A stretch of 64,000 nucleotides of DNA from Spirochaetales bacterium (GCA_016342585.1 JAEINK010000010.1:1-64000), one strand, 5' to 3'. Counted from the first letter of the stretch, positions 33,316-42,781 are shown. Notes: generated from the letters alone by a model not told the origin. Numbers and translations: made by a program.

Positions 33316-36300
33316 AAATCAGGATAGCAAGTATATTATTTTGTATTCTTTTAATGGGAAGTGGCTGTACCTTGATTCTCACTGATGAGGTGGATGGAAC
33401 TGGCACCGAGGATGGCGGAGTCCTTGCACCCATGCTGGATATTCTTGAAGAGGAGCTGAAGGAATCCTATGATTCCTCTCTTTCTATAATTGAAGAACCT
33501 GCGGTTGAAGCAGTTTCAGACAGCAGAAGCCACACCCGAACTTTGGCTGGGGGTGCCAACTCCATCCGTCACGGCCTTCCTTTGGAGAAGGTTACTCTGG
33601 TCGCGGGGCAGGTAGGGGAGCGGGTTCGAAACCTGGGACTCGGCCGTTCCAGAGATATCGCCAAGGTGGCTCCTGCCGTGGCAGAAGCAACGGTGGAAGC
33701 TCTTCTTAACGACTCCCTCGTGGGAACAGGGGTAACCAAATCGGCTTTAATTAATATCCATGCTGTCTCCATCCGGGCTGTGGCCAGGGCTATCAGTTCC
33801 CCGGCAGTGGCGGCAGTGGCTGAGGGATTGAATACCCCGGAAGAGCAGACTGAACAGCTGCGGGTCTTTCTTGAGGCTGCCGGCGAGAGTTTGGACGATT
33901 TTGAATTCTCTGCTGATGAGACGGTCGACTCGGTGCAGAAGATTGTAATATCGGTGACCGAAGAGGGAAATGGAGACCTGAGCGATCCCTCCTCAACGGA
34001 TGATGTAGCTTTGATGACCGAAAGGATGAATCTCATACTCAATCTTGCTTCGGATAAGATGGATGATGCATCACAATTCCCCGGGGCCGACTGTGCGGAC
34101 GCTTTAAACGGTTTAGCCAATGCTGCAGTTCTGGCCCTGGGTGGAACCTCCTTCTCCGGTGCCGGGGCGGCCGACCTCCAGGCTGTTGTCCGGGATGGAA
34201 TTATGACCGGTCTATTTCTGGCCTATTACGGTTTCAGTGAGGATGTGGGGCTCTCTTCGGCCGATCTTCAAGCGGCTCTGGATTTTACCGAATCCCTGAA
34301 TTTACTGGAAGGGCTCTATTCCGATTATTATGACTCTGTAGCGGCCAATATTCAGGCTGTACGACAGACCGAACTCATCCCCGAAGCTGTAGCCGCAGCC
34401 CGGGCAGCATATATAATTTCTTCTCCCGACGGCGGTTATGGCAGTCTCGTAGATTCAGCGGTGCCTGCGACGGCTGTTCCTCTGGGAGAATCGATACAAT
34501 GGACCGCCGGTTCGGAGATCTTTGTGGGCACAAGTCTTTCTATAAATGGAGTCCTTACAATAGGTCCGGGATCTATCATTTATCTGGGTGTGGGTGCGAG
34601 CATTAATATCTCCAATACCGGTACCCTTCGGGCCCTGGGGACAGCTGAGGCTCCCATTGTCTTTACCCGGGCGTACAGTAACCCCTGGGGGGCGATCAAT
34701 ATTGCCAGTCTGGATAACACCTTAAGCTGGTGTGATATTACTGGAGGGACAAATGGTGTCGTTGTTACCGGGAAGGCCGATGTCGATCATAGCCGTTTTC
34801 ATGGTCATCAGACGAATGGTGGGGATTTAGATTCGGCTGTGGCCGATGTGAATGCATTAAGCACAATTACTGACTCCTGGTTCTATGGAAATGGGGATTA
34901 TGCCGTCAGAATAAATCAGAATGTACTCCTGGATGACACAAATCACTTTTATGATCCGGAAAACGAGGCCGCACCGGATCTTGCTACAATGAAGAATGCG
35001 GTGCTCTTTTATGGGAACATCGACGCCCGGCCTGTCAATATGACAATCACCGAGGTTCCCTATGTTATTTATGATGGTAGTACTGTAGAGATACAGTCTG
35101 CCGGCAGGCTGACAGTAGGTCCTGGTTGTATTCTTAAATTTGCTCCGAATTCCTATTATCCCCAGGTTCGCACCCGAATAGAAGCTCTTGGAACGGCCGA
35201 TGCACCTATTTACTTTACCTCTCTTACAAACTCGGATATCGGAGGAGATACGGATGGATCCGGTACCTCCGGAACACCCGGAGATTGGAACGGCCTGGAC
35301 ATACAGGGCGCTGGCAGCCGGTTTATCTATTGCGAGTTCAGTTATGCGGAAAATGGATTGGATTTCAATGATTGGACCGTTGATTCCGGAACAGCTGAGG
35401 TCTCCCACTGTCAGTTCCATAATAATTCGGGATTTGGCTTTGAAGGTACCGAAGCTCAGATCGGCTCTACAGTAACAGATTCCTGGTTCTGGGATAACGG
35501 TTCCTATCCTGCGAGTATCAACGAAGTAGTTGTTTTTGATGAGACCAACCATTTCTATGATCCGGATTCCGGTGCAACAGAACCGGACCTCGCGGTTGGA
35601 ATTGAAAAACAGGCTATCTATTTCGAAGGGGATGTCAATACCAATCTTACTTTCAGTATAACGGAGGTTCCCTACTATATTGCTGATTCAAATTTTGATG
35701 TTAATATTTCGGGAAAACTCACCCTGGCTCCCGGGCTTATTCTTAAGTTTTCTGCTGGGAATCTCTCGACGCGTATATTCTCCCAGATAGACGCGGTCGG
35801 GACAGCCTCTTCTCCTATTATCTTCACCTCTATAACAAATTCCGAGGTGGGTGGCGATACAGACGGGGTAGAAGATGCCGGTACGCCGGGAGACTGGACC
35901 GGTTTGGATATCATCGGTGCCGGCAGCCGTTTTGAATACTGTGAGTTCAGTTATGCAGTTGCCGGGGTGGATTTCAACGATTGGACAAATGATCAGGGGC
36001 AGGCTGTCTTTGATCACTGTTGGTTTCATCATAATGAAAATAATGGTTTTGAGGGGACCGAGGCCATGGAAGGTACGGTTGTGAGCAACTCCGCTTTCTG
36101 GGATAATGGATTATGGCCGGTGGTGATCAATGATGATGTCAGTCTGGATGCAACTAATACTTTCATTGAACCGGGGACAACCGGAGAGCCGGATATAAGC
36201 CGCCCCTATCAAGCCATCCGTTTTAACGGAGATATTGAGAGTGAAGTAACGTTTGATATCACGGCTATTCCCTATGTTCTGGCCGATACACAGGTGGATA

Positions 36301-36788
36301 TTATTGCACCTGGAACTCTAAACGTGGAACCGGGGGTTACGGTTAAGGCCAACTGTGATGCCGGAGATGTGAGGGTTTTTTCCAGGATCACGGCTGTCGG
36401 GACGGAAACCCTCCCCATTATTTTCACGGCCTATACCAACTCTCTGATTGGCGGTGATACAGACGGCGTAGGAGATGGGGCTGTTGCCGGTGACTGGTAT
36501 GGTTTTGATATCATCGGGACTGGTTCGGTCTTTACCTATTGTGAAATAAGTTATGGCCGGAGAGGAATCGATTTGAATGACTGGACAATTGATTCTGGAT
36601 CTGCCTTGATCAATAACTGCACGATCTCTGATTCACTTTCAAGTGGAATTGACGCTTCGCAGGCTTCGGCGGGTACGGAGATTAATAATTGTACTTTCAG
36701 TGGGAATGGTGCTTCGGATATCTATATTAATGGAAACACGGTGAATGTAAGTTGGACTGGCAATACAGGTGCAGTGATTACAGAGTAG
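33312..36788 (+). CDS. Large surface lipoprotein with right-handed beta-helix repeats
   Basis: 1158 aa. The signal peptide ends in GSGC, a lipobox, so Cys19 is the likely lipidated residue. Residues about 30-370 are helical, rich in Ala/Ser/Glu, and unrecognised. From about 390 the chain repeats a module of roughly 200 residues: an EVPY segment, (L/I)KF after a GP/AP-G turn, an AVGT..(A/S)PI.FT strand pair, GGDTDG, PGDW.G.DI.GAGSRF.YCEFSYA, DFNDWT, and FDETNHFYDP. This resembles pectate-lyase-like beta helices with NosD-type turns. GGDTDG looks like a calcium-binding turn. The target is unknown. It overlaps the upstream outer-membrane-like gene by four bases and has no terminator. Confidence 0.75.
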   Translation: MKIRIASILFCILLMGSGCTLILTDEVDGTGTEDGGVLAPMLDILEEELKESYDSSLSIIEEPAVEAVSDSRSHTRTLAGGANSIRHGLPLEKVTLVAGQVGERVRNLGLGRSRDIAKVAPAVAEATVEALLNDSLVGTGVTKSALINIHAVSIRAVARAISSPAVAAVAEGLNTPEEQTEQLRVFLEAAGESLDDFEFSADETVDSVQKIVISVTEEGNGDLSDPSSTDDVALMTERMNLILNLASDKMDDASQFPGADCADALNGLANAAVLALGGTSFSGAGAADLQAVVRDGIMTGLFLAYYGFSEDVGLSSADLQAALDFTESLNLLEGLYSDYYDSVAANIQAVRQTELIPEAVAAARAAYIISSPDGGYGSLVDSAVPATAVPLGESIQWTAGSEIFVGTSLSINGVLTIGPGSIIYLGVGASINISNTGTLRALGTAEAPIVFTRAYSNPWGAINIASLDNTLSWCDITGGTNGVVVTGKADVDHSRFHGHQTNGGDLDSAVADVNALSTITDSWFYGNGDYAVRINQNVLLDDTNHFYDPENEAAPDLATMKNAVLFYGNIDARPVNMTITEVPYVIYDGSTVEIQSAGRLTVGPGCILKFAPNSYYPQVRTRIEALGTADAPIYFTSLTNSDIGGDTDGSGTSGTPGDWNGLDIQGAGSRFIYCEFSYAENGLDFNDWTVDSGTAEVSHCQFHNNSGFGFEGTEAQIGSTVTDSWFWDNGSYPASINEVVVFDETNHFYDPDSGATEPDLAVGIEKQAIYFEGDVNTNLTFSITEVPYYIADSNFDVNISGKLTLAPGLILKFSAGNLSTRIFSQIDAVGTASSPIIFTSITNSEVGGDTDGVEDAGTPGDWTGLDIIGAGSRFEYCEFSYAVAGVDFNDWTNDQGQAVFDHCWFHHNENNGFEGTEAMEGTVVSNSAFWDNGLWPVVINDDVSLDATNTFIEPGTTGEPDISRPYQAIRFNGDIESEVTFDITAIPYVLADTQVDIIAPGTLNVEPGVTVKANCDAGDVRVFSRITAVGTETLPIIFTAYTNSLIGGDTDGVGDGAVAGDWYGFDIIGTGSVFTYCEISYGRRGIDLNDWTIDSGSALINNCTISDSLSSGIDASQASAGTEINNCTFSGNGASDIYINGNTVNVSWTGNTGAVITE
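35046..36788 (+). repeat. Tandem ~600-base repeats inside the beta-helix lipoprotein gene
   Basis: Three successive units beginning near 35046, 35657 and 36258 (spacing about 611 and 601 bases), each encoding EVPY/AIPY, GGDTDG, W-G-DI and DFNDWT or DLNDWT elements. A more distant first unit starts near 34480 and lacks GGDTDG. Divergence between units is substantial, so this is protein-level duplication rather than a recent tandem array. Confidence 0.8.
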
Positions 36789-36815
36789 AACTATTACGGA
36801 TGAGCTGGAGGAGAT

Positions 36816-37295
36816 TTATTTGTTAATTTCTTCCAGCAAAACAGCCGCCTGGGCTTCGATGGCCCTGCCTTCGCCCACCGCATTAACCCGTTCACTGGTT
36901 TTTGCCTTGAAGGATACGGATCCAATTGGGACTCCCAGATCTTCGGCCAGGTTCTCCCTTATGGCTGGTCTGTGGGGGCCTAATTTGGGCTTTTCGAGGA
37001 CGACTGTGGTATCAAGGTTTATGACCCTGTAGCCAGCCTCTTTTATCAGTGTCATTACATATCTTAAATTTTCCCGGCTGTCACTATCTTTCCACCGCAT
37101 ATCGGAGGGGGGAAAAAGTACGCCTATATCATCCATGGCGGCTGCTCCCAGGAGGGCATCGATTATCGCATGGACAAGGACATCTCCATCGGAATGAGCC
37201 TCTTCTCCCATGTGGAAGGGGACATGGACGCCGGCTATAATCAGTTTTCGTCCCTCTATCAGTCTGTGCAGATCCCAACCCTGGCCAATTCGCAT
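36816..37295 (-). CDS. ispF: 2-C-methyl-D-erythritol 2,4-cyclodiphosphate synthase
   Basis: Fifth step of the MEP isoprenoid pathway, 159 aa. Zinc ligands are visible in GQGWDLHRL (Asp8, His10) and the HSDGDVLVHAIIDALLGAAAMDDIG block (His near 42), and GSVSFKAKTSERVNAVGEG near 122 is diagnostic. ATG 37295 overlaps the ispD stop codon by one base (TAATG), so translation is coupled to ispD. Confidence 0.97.
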   Translation of the reverse strand: MRIGQGWDLHRLIEGRKLIIAGVHVPFHMGEEAHSDGDVLVHAIIDALLGAAAMDDIGVLFPPSDMRWKDSDSRENLRYVMTLIKEAGYRVINLDTTVVLEKPKLGPHRPAIRENLAEDLGVPIGSVSFKAKTSERVNAVGEGRAIEAQAAVLLEEINK

Positions 37296-38035
37296 TATTT
37301 TCCTGCCTCCTCGGAAGTGATATCACTATAGTAGGTAATTTTGGCGTTTTCCGGATCACCTTCCACGGTGTGGACCTTACCTTTGTACCGGTGAAATATC
37401 TCCGAGTCGTCGATGTATGTATACCCGTCATTTTCAGCCTTTTCATAGGCTTCAAGGATATCCTTGAAATAGTAGGCCTGGGGGGTTTGTATTCCAACAG
37501 TTACAGGTCGGTCGAGATGGGCTTTAATGGTACCATCAGAATTTATTGTCTTCATTGCATCTACCGAGGGGATGATAGGAGCTGAAGCTCCGGTCTCAAC
37601 AGCCTTATCGTAAACTGATTTGATGATTTTATGGGTAACGCGTGGTCTTGCCCCGTCATGGATGAGAACAATGTCCGGAGAGAACAGACTGAGGGCTTTT
37701 AAGCCGAGTAGAACAGATTCCTGCCTGGTTTCACCGCCATCGGCTATAACTAACCTGTCACCGAGGGTGTGAATCATCCTCTTTCCAAGGGCTATCCTTG
37801 CTTCCTTCTGGTATCCGGGAGGAATCGTCATACAGTAAAACTCAAAGAGGTCGATTTTTATAAAAGGGACAAAAGTATGGTGTAGAACTGTTTCACCGTA
37901 AAAAGGGAAAAATTGTTTTTTATTCTCACTACCAAACCGGGAACTGTTCCCGGCTGCGGTAATAAGCAGTGCTGCCCGGAGTTGTTTTGTGTGTTGAAAA
38001 ATTTCTCCGGAACTATCCGTATCAGTCGCTTTCAA
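37295..38035 (-). CDS. ispD: 2-C-methyl-D-erythritol 4-phosphate cytidylyltransferase
   Basis: Third step of the MEP pathway (CTP + MEP to CDP-ME), 246 aa. The nucleotide-binding motif ALLITAAGNSSRFGSENKKQF starts near residue 20, and VLIHDGARPRV near 115 and the TPQAYYF segment near 170 fit IspD. The only start before the motif is TTG 38035, inside the last codons of carD (14-base overlap), so translation depends on carD readthrough. ispF follows with a one-base overlap. Confidence 0.95.
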   Translation of the reverse strand: MKATDTDSSGEIFQHTKQLRAALLITAAGNSSRFGSENKKQFFPFYGETVLHHTFVPFIKIDLFEFYCMTIPPGYQKEARIALGKRMIHTLGDRLVIADGGETRQESVLLGLKALSLFSPDIVLIHDGARPRVTHKIIKSVYDKAVETGASAPIIPSVDAMKTINSDGTIKAHLDRPVTVGIQTPQAYYFKDILEAYEKAENDGYTYIDDSEIFHRYKGKVHTVEGDPENAKITYYSDITSEEAGK

Positions 38036-38513
38036 GTTTACTGAAAATGAGCTGTTCTATCTCTTTTTTAGATTTATCAAGAGAGAACGAAACTTCATCG
38101 GTCAGGATCTTAAGAGCGTCATCAAAGAGTTTTCGTTCAAGGATGGGAAGCTCTTTTACCTTGCTTCGATGGTAGAGGGTTCTTACCACCACGGCAATGT
38201 CCATTATTGATCCGCTTTTCAGAAGGTCCAGATTCATCTGGTACCTCATCTTCCAATCGGCGGTGACCGCTTCATACTCTTCACTGATAAGCTGCAGGGC
38301 TGCTCTTGATTCCTTTTCGGATACAATTGCCCTGATGCCCAGTTCTACCGCCTTATCAACGGGAACCATGATGGTCATATCAGTTACCGACAGATAGATC
38401 ACATAGTAGAGGAGCTGTTTATCTTTAAAAGACTTCTCTTCAATAGAAATTATCTGGCCAACACCCTGTAGCGGGTAAACTATCTGCTGATTTAATTTAA
38501 AAGTTGTTTCCAT
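38022..38513 (-). CDS. CarD-family transcriptional regulator
   Basis: About 163 aa. The N-terminal RNA-polymerase-interacting domain (KLNQQIVYPLQGVGQIISIEEKSF...YYVIYLSVTDMTIMVPVDKA) matches CarD/TRCF-RID, and the helical C-terminal domain (about 65-160) is the DNA-binding part. CarD proteins bind the polymerase beta lobe and adjust promoter open-complex stability, often for rRNA genes. ATG 38513 is chosen because it begins the family sequence and lies 9 bases after a strong promoter; the frame to 38552 would include the promoter itself. First gene of a carD-ispD-ispF unit. Confidence 0.9.
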   Translation of the reverse strand: METTFKLNQQIVYPLQGVGQIISIEEKSFKDKQLLYYVIYLSVTDMTIMVPVDKAVELGIRAIVSEKESRAALQLISEEYEAVTADWKMRYQMNLDLLKSGSIMDIAVVVRTLYHRSKVKELPILERKLFDDALKILTDEVSFSLDKSKKEIEQLIFSKLESD

Positions 38514-38522
38514 AGAGTCATA

Positions 38523-38552
38523 AGTATAGCATAAAACTGACTTAATAGTCAA
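38523..38552 (-). promoter_or_regulatory. Promoter of carD-ispD-ispF, leaderless geometry
   Basis: Minus strand: TTGACT (38552-38547), 18-base spacer, TATACT (38528-38523), 9 bases to ATG 38513, with no Shine-Dalgarno. The -35 box lies within the last codons of the upstream oppA-like gene. Confidence 0.7.
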
Positions 38553-40143
38553 AGGTGGGAGCCATAACTATGTTGTCTGGGAGCTCCGGAATTGAAAATT
38601 CCATATATTTAAAGGGGTGAATGTCCAGAGGGTTGGGATACCAGCCGTGAACGGAGAGAAGATCCACCACATTGAATGCCGGCTGATGACTGATAGGCAT
38701 AACCGTTCCATCATTGAGCAGGAACTCCTCGGCCTTCGAAAGGGTTATGAGTCTCTTTTTTCCTATCTGGCTTGCCGCTTGATTTAACAGTTCATCGTAT
38801 TGGTTTCGGGAGTATCCCCCATCGTTCAGATTGGAATCGGATGCCCACATTTGCAGGAAGGTTAAGGGATCTGCAAAGTCTCCAATCCAGGTGACTGTAC
38901 CCAGGGTATACCCCGGTTCTTTAAGCGAGTTGTAGTAGAGGGCCGAGGGGAGGCTCTGAAAATTTACTTCGGTTTTAAGGTGCTTTTTCCAACTCTCCAT
39001 GATCAGGTTGGCTGTTCTTGACTGGAGTAATCCCTGGGGCAGTTTGATTAAAAGTTCGGGCAGTCCCTCACCTTCCGGATAACCGGCTTTTGCCAGAAGC
39101 TCCCTGGCTGTTTCAAGGTCCTGCTCCTGAATTCCTGCAGCCTCGGGGTAATCATCCAGGCTGGGGATCAGGCTTGCGGCAGGTGTGTAGTGAAAATCGG
39201 TTGATCTAATTTCGTCCCAGGGGAGAAGCAGAGCCAGGGCACGCCGGACATCCGGATTATCGAAGGGTGGAGTCTTTGAAGAGAAGAAATAGTAGGTTGT
39301 CGCAAAGAGGGGGTTGATGACCACCGATTGCCTGTTTAATACATCATCAAGAAGAATATTTCCCATGGACCAGTGGATCTCTCCCTGATTGAATAGCTCC
39401 GCTTCAAGGGTTTCATCATCATTATAAATGAATTTTATCTGCTGCAGGTTTACATCCTTTACATCCCAGTAGAGCTCATTCCGAAGAAAGATCATTCCAT
39501 CCTCATCATTCTTATAGATATAGAAGGGGCCATTTCCCAAACCGGGTGCTTCGCCTCCTTCGGCAATGATCTGACGTATTTGGGGGTGAAGGGGGGAGAA
39601 GCTGTGATGGCAAAGTATTTTTAGAAAGTAGTCCGCCGGGGATTCCAGTTCGATTTCCAGTATATGATCCGCAATTACCCGGATCCCCACCGTCTCCGGA
39701 TCCTTGTTCTCTCCGGTTCTGAAGGCTTTTGCCCCTTTGACCGGATCAAGAAGGAAGGAGTAGGGGGCGGCCTGGGATGGATCCAGAAGCATCATCCAGG
39801 TCTCTCTGAAATCCGAGGCCGTTACCTGATCACCATTCCAGTAGAGGGCGTCTTCTCGTAAATAGAAGGTGTAGATTTTCCCGCTCTCATCTGTTTCCCA
39901 TCGGATTGCCACTCCCGGAAGGGGATCCAGGGTGAAGGGGTGGTAACTGACTAAGCCTTCATGTATCCCGGAAAAGAGCTGAGCTTCGGTTGCCGAAAAG
40001 GATTGAATTGTATTGAACTCTATCTCAGAAGAATCCAGGCTGACGATGAGAGTTTTCTCCGCAATATGATTTTCGCCTGCAGGAAGTAAAGCAGATGATA
40101 ACAGGAGCGGTAAAAGGCAAAGGATGATTTTCTTTAGTTTCAT
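38542..40143 (-). CDS. Peptide/nickel ABC transporter substrate-binding protein (OppA-like)
   Basis: 533 aa with a signal peptide (MKLKKIILCLLPLLLSSALLPAG), no clear lipobox. Extracellular solute-binding protein family 5: RWETDESGKIYTFYLREDALYWNGDQVTASDF near residue 85, then FDNPDVRRALALLLPWDEI near 285. No permease or ATPase genes are adjacent, so it is an orphan binding protein, which is common for Opp systems. No Shine-Dalgarno precedes the ATG. A weak promoter (TAGACG-17-TAAATT) ends 7 bases upstream. Confidence 0.88.
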   Translation of the reverse strand: MKLKKIILCLLPLLLSSALLPAGENHIAEKTLIVSLDSSEIEFNTIQSFSATEAQLFSGIHEGLVSYHPFTLDPLPGVAIRWETDESGKIYTFYLREDALYWNGDQVTASDFRETWMMLLDPSQAAPYSFLLDPVKGAKAFRTGENKDPETVGIRVIADHILEIELESPADYFLKILCHHSFSPLHPQIRQIIAEGGEAPGLGNGPFYIYKNDEDGMIFLRNELYWDVKDVNLQQIKFIYNDDETLEAELFNQGEIHWSMGNILLDDVLNRQSVVINPLFATTYYFFSSKTPPFDNPDVRRALALLLPWDEIRSTDFHYTPAASLIPSLDDYPEAAGIQEQDLETARELLAKAGYPEGEGLPELLIKLPQGLLQSRTANLIMESWKKHLKTEVNFQSLPSALYYNSLKEPGYTLGTVTWIGDFADPLTFLQMWASDSNLNDGGYSRNQYDELLNQAASQIGKKRLITLSKAEEFLLNDGTVMPISHQPAFNVVDLLSVHGWYPNPLDIHPFKYMEFSIPELPDNIVMAPTFDY

Positions 40144-40150
40144 AGATTAG

Positions 40151-40179
40151 AATTTAAGAAAAACTGGCCCTTTCGTCTA
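40151..40179 (-). promoter_or_regulatory. Weak candidate promoter of oppA-like gene
   Basis: Minus strand: TAGACG (40179-40174), 17 bases, TAAATT (40156-40151), then 7 bases to ATG 40143. Each hexamer is 4/6, but the spacing matches the leaderless pattern and no ribosome-binding site is visible. Confidence 0.35.
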
Positions 40180-40206
40180 CCGTTATGGATTCTCAATAGA
40201 GGAGTT

Positions 40207-41217
40207 TTAACGTTTGTGGGCCCAAATATTGTCTGCATCGGGATTGATTCGCTCCAGTTTACGCCAGTATTCCCTGGAAATCCCGTCGAGCATATCGACA
40301 AGCTCTTCCGGAAGCGGATTTATCCAGGCTTCTCCCGCCGTCTGAACCTGATCGGGATTTCTCATTCCGGCCAGGACACCCTTGATTCCCTCCCTCCCTT
40401 TAAGCCAGTTCAGGGAGCCATGTTGCAGTGTGAACAGGGGGGATATGACCTCTTCAAAAGCATTCAGTACATCAAGAAGTCCCTCTTCATCCCTGAAGAA
40501 TATCAGCTGGCGGCGGGGATCCCCGGCTGGGAAAAGTAAGGGGGGAGAGTTCTTCCGGGTGGCGGTCCCATCCCTGTACTGTTTATTCAGATTCCTCGTT
40601 TTCAAAAGGCCCTGAGCCAGGGGGCTGTAAGCGATAACCTTTACCCCCTCCTGCATACACCAGGGAATTATCTCTTTTTCCGGATACCGCCAGAGAAGGG
40701 AGTATCCCGTCTGGCAGAAATCGATCCTTCCATAGCGGTTCACCTTTTCCATCTGTGCAAGGGTGAAATTACTCACACCCACCGCTCGTATAAGCCCTTC
40801 GGCTCTGGCCCTCTCAAGTTCACCCATAATTCCCTGGATATCGCATTTATCATTGGGCCAGTGGAGGTAGTAAACATCCAGATAATCGGTCATTAGCCGC
40901 TTGAGACTTCTTGCCAGCCCCTTATAGACATTTTGAGGTAAGGTAGGGAAGAATTTAGAGGTCAGGCTGATAGAAGCTCTCCTTTCCGGAGAACCTTTCA
41001 GCAGCTCCTTGTGAAGGAGCTGCCCCAGAATTTGTTCGGATTCACCATTCCCATAGGCCGGGGCTGTATCGAAATGGCTGATTCCTTTTCTGAGGGCTGC
41101 GACGAGGGTTTTCCTGTTCAGATCCCTGGATTGTTTTTTCCAGTAGTCCCCTCCGAAGCCCCAGCATCCCATCCCCAGAGCGGAGAGCCCCTGCCTTGTT
41201 TGTTCGATTCTGATCAC
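40207..41217 (-). CDS. Aldo/keto reductase
   Basis: 336 aa NAD(P)H-dependent oxidoreductase. Catalytic elements are GISHFDTAPAYGNGESEQILG (Asp and Tyr near 50-55), LDVYYLHWPND (Lys/His region) and VGVSNFTLAQM. The C-terminal cofactor part is intact, with no iron-sulfur domain, unlike the other aldo/keto reductase in this window. GTG 41217 is preferred: it lies one base after the stop of the sugar transporter gene and begins the conserved IRIEQTRQGLSALGMGCWGFGG. The frame to 41301 would overlap the transporter by 80 bases. Likely in an operon with the transporter; the substrate may be a sugar derivative. Confidence 0.88.
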   Translation of the reverse strand: MIRIEQTRQGLSALGMGCWGFGGDYWKKQSRDLNRKTLVAALRKGISHFDTAPAYGNGESEQILGQLLHKELLKGSPERRASISLTSKFFPTLPQNVYKGLARSLKRLMTDYLDVYYLHWPNDKCDIQGIMGELERARAEGLIRAVGVSNFTLAQMEKVNRYGRIDFCQTGYSLLWRYPEKEIIPWCMQEGVKVIAYSPLAQGLLKTRNLNKQYRDGTATRKNSPPLLFPAGDPRRQLIFFRDEEGLLDVLNAFEEVISPLFTLQHGSLNWLKGREGIKGVLAGMRNPDQVQTAGEAWINPLPEELVDMLDGISREYWRKLERINPDADNIWAHKR

Positions 41218-41218
41218 C

Positions 41219-42670
41219 CTATTCGGTCTGCTTTGAATAGAGTCTTTCGTAGGGCATCCCCGTGAGCTCTTCACAGATCTTGATTGTTTCCGGGGTGGCA
41301 TCTGCTTTGGTACCCCCCTCCTTTAGCCGTGAAAGCTCATCGCTTAAGATTTTATGGGTTTCCGGAGTAATTTTAAATTTTATTCCAATAATAATTCCGG
41401 TCAGTATAAGGATACAGGGGCCCGCGGTGAAGAAGATCTGCATACCCCTCAATACTTCGGGACCTTGTGTCTGGTTTGAAACAAAACCAATAGCCTGAAG
41501 AGTTACTCCTATGAGGGGCATGGCAATCAACCCCTGGATGAGTTTGCGGCTTAAAGTCATGGCTCCCGAGTAAATTCCTGACCGCATTTCACCGGTGATG
41601 AGTTCATCAACATCGATTACCGATGGGAGGATAGCCCAGGGGATGAGGACCGCTGCGGAGGTTCCCATTCCGATAAAGGCGCATACCGCTGCAATCCAGA
41701 CGAGGGGGGAGGCGGAAGAGAGGGTTAAGGTCAGGAGCATTCCCGTGAACCATATTCCCATTCCCATTTTATAGGCAAAGCCTTTTCCCTTTCTGTTGCC
41801 AATAGTCACATAGACAGGCATCATAATAATCTGGGTGAGCAGAAGGGCTCCCATGGCGATTGAGTAGGCTCCCGGTCTACCAATATAGTAGGTTATATAG
41901 TAAGCAAAGAGGGCCATGAGTATATCCATGGCTGTGTAGGCAAAAATATACATACCCATATGAATTCTAAAGGATTTGTTCTTCATTATAGAAAAGAATT
42001 CCCTGAAAACAGAGAGGGAGCTGTCGCTCTTCTCTTCCTCTTTTCGCGGTAATTCCCATGTTCCAAAGAAAACACCAATGAAAGGAAGGGCAAAAAAGAG
42101 ACCAAAACAGACGGCCATGACTATATAGCCTGTTGGGGTGGAGTCCGGATAATTATTGATAATAATCTTTGGCAATGTTCCGCCTAAGAGAGCGGCAAAA
42201 CCTGAAAAAATGATCCTGGCTCCGGAAAGTCTTGCCCTTACCTTGTAGTCGGGGCTCATTTCAGCATTGATAGCGGCGAAGGGTATCATGACCATGGTGA
42301 AAACTGTGCTGAAAAGGACATAGGCGAAGCTGTAGTAGGCAAAAAGAGCCCACTGGCTCGTTGTTTCAAGATGGAGCCACATGATTATAAACGATGCGGC
42401 AATGGGAATGATTCCCGCTAAAAAATAGACTCTTCGTCTCCCGAAGGGGGATTTTGTTCGGTCCGAAATGTATCCCATAAGAGGATCCGAGATGGCATCC
42501 CAGCCTTTTCCGATGAGGAACACAAGGCTTGCCATTCCAGGAGAGAGACCGACCACTTCTGTCAGGAAGAAGAGAAAGAGCATTCCGATTATCAGGAAAG
42601 CACCTCCTCCGAAGATGTCTCCCATACCGTAGAATACCAGATGTCTGAATTTTACCTCTTTTTGCTTCAA
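41219..42670 (-). CDS. GPH-family sugar:cation symporter (MFS)
   Basis: About 483 aa, twelve predicted membrane helices. Glycoside-pentoside-hexuronide:cation symporter features: YGMGDIFGGGAFLIIGMLFLFFLTEVVGLSPGMASLVFLIGKGWDAISDPLMGYISDRTKSPFGRRR near the N-terminus (the D-P-x-x-G-x-x-S-D-R motif). Related to MelB/XylP/GusB; substrate unknown. I chose TTG 42670 because AAGGAGG lies five bases before it; the GTG at 42688 sits upstream of that ribosome-binding site. Upstream is a perfect 10-bp palindrome TCAGATCTGA at 42689-42698. Followed at once by an aldo/keto reductase gene. Confidence 0.88.
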   Translation of the reverse strand: MKQKEVKFRHLVFYGMGDIFGGGAFLIIGMLFLFFLTEVVGLSPGMASLVFLIGKGWDAISDPLMGYISDRTKSPFGRRRVYFLAGIIPIAASFIIMWLHLETTSQWALFAYYSFAYVLFSTVFTMVMIPFAAINAEMSPDYKVRARLSGARIIFSGFAALLGGTLPKIIINNYPDSTPTGYIVMAVCFGLFFALPFIGVFFGTWELPRKEEEKSDSSLSVFREFFSIMKNKSFRIHMGMYIFAYTAMDILMALFAYYITYYIGRPGAYSIAMGALLLTQIIMMPVYVTIGNRKGKGFAYKMGMGIWFTGMLLTLTLSSASPLVWIAAVCAFIGMGTSAAVLIPWAILPSVIDVDELITGEMRSGIYSGAMTLSRKLIQGLIAMPLIGVTLQAIGFVSNQTQGPEVLRGMQIFFTAGPCILILTGIIIGIKFKITPETHKILSDELSRLKEGGTKADATPETIKICEELTGMPYERLYSKQTE

Positions 42671-42781
42671 TTTTTCCTCCTTGATCACTCAGATCTGAAT
42701 TGTTTCATATGGAGGGGCAAGCTATCCGGCAGCTGTCATTCAGTGAACGATGCCTTGAGGGCTTGACCTTTTAAATGAAAA

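Noticed and set aside
34857..35552. 231-codon minus-strand frame opposite the beta-helix lipoprotein
   Set aside because: Antisense shadow of a repetitive gene; its length follows from the repeats. No promoter or RBS.
35046..36788. Repeats as a CRISPR or recent tandem array
   Set aside because: Units are about 600 bases, diverged and in frame within one protein gene; this is domain duplication.
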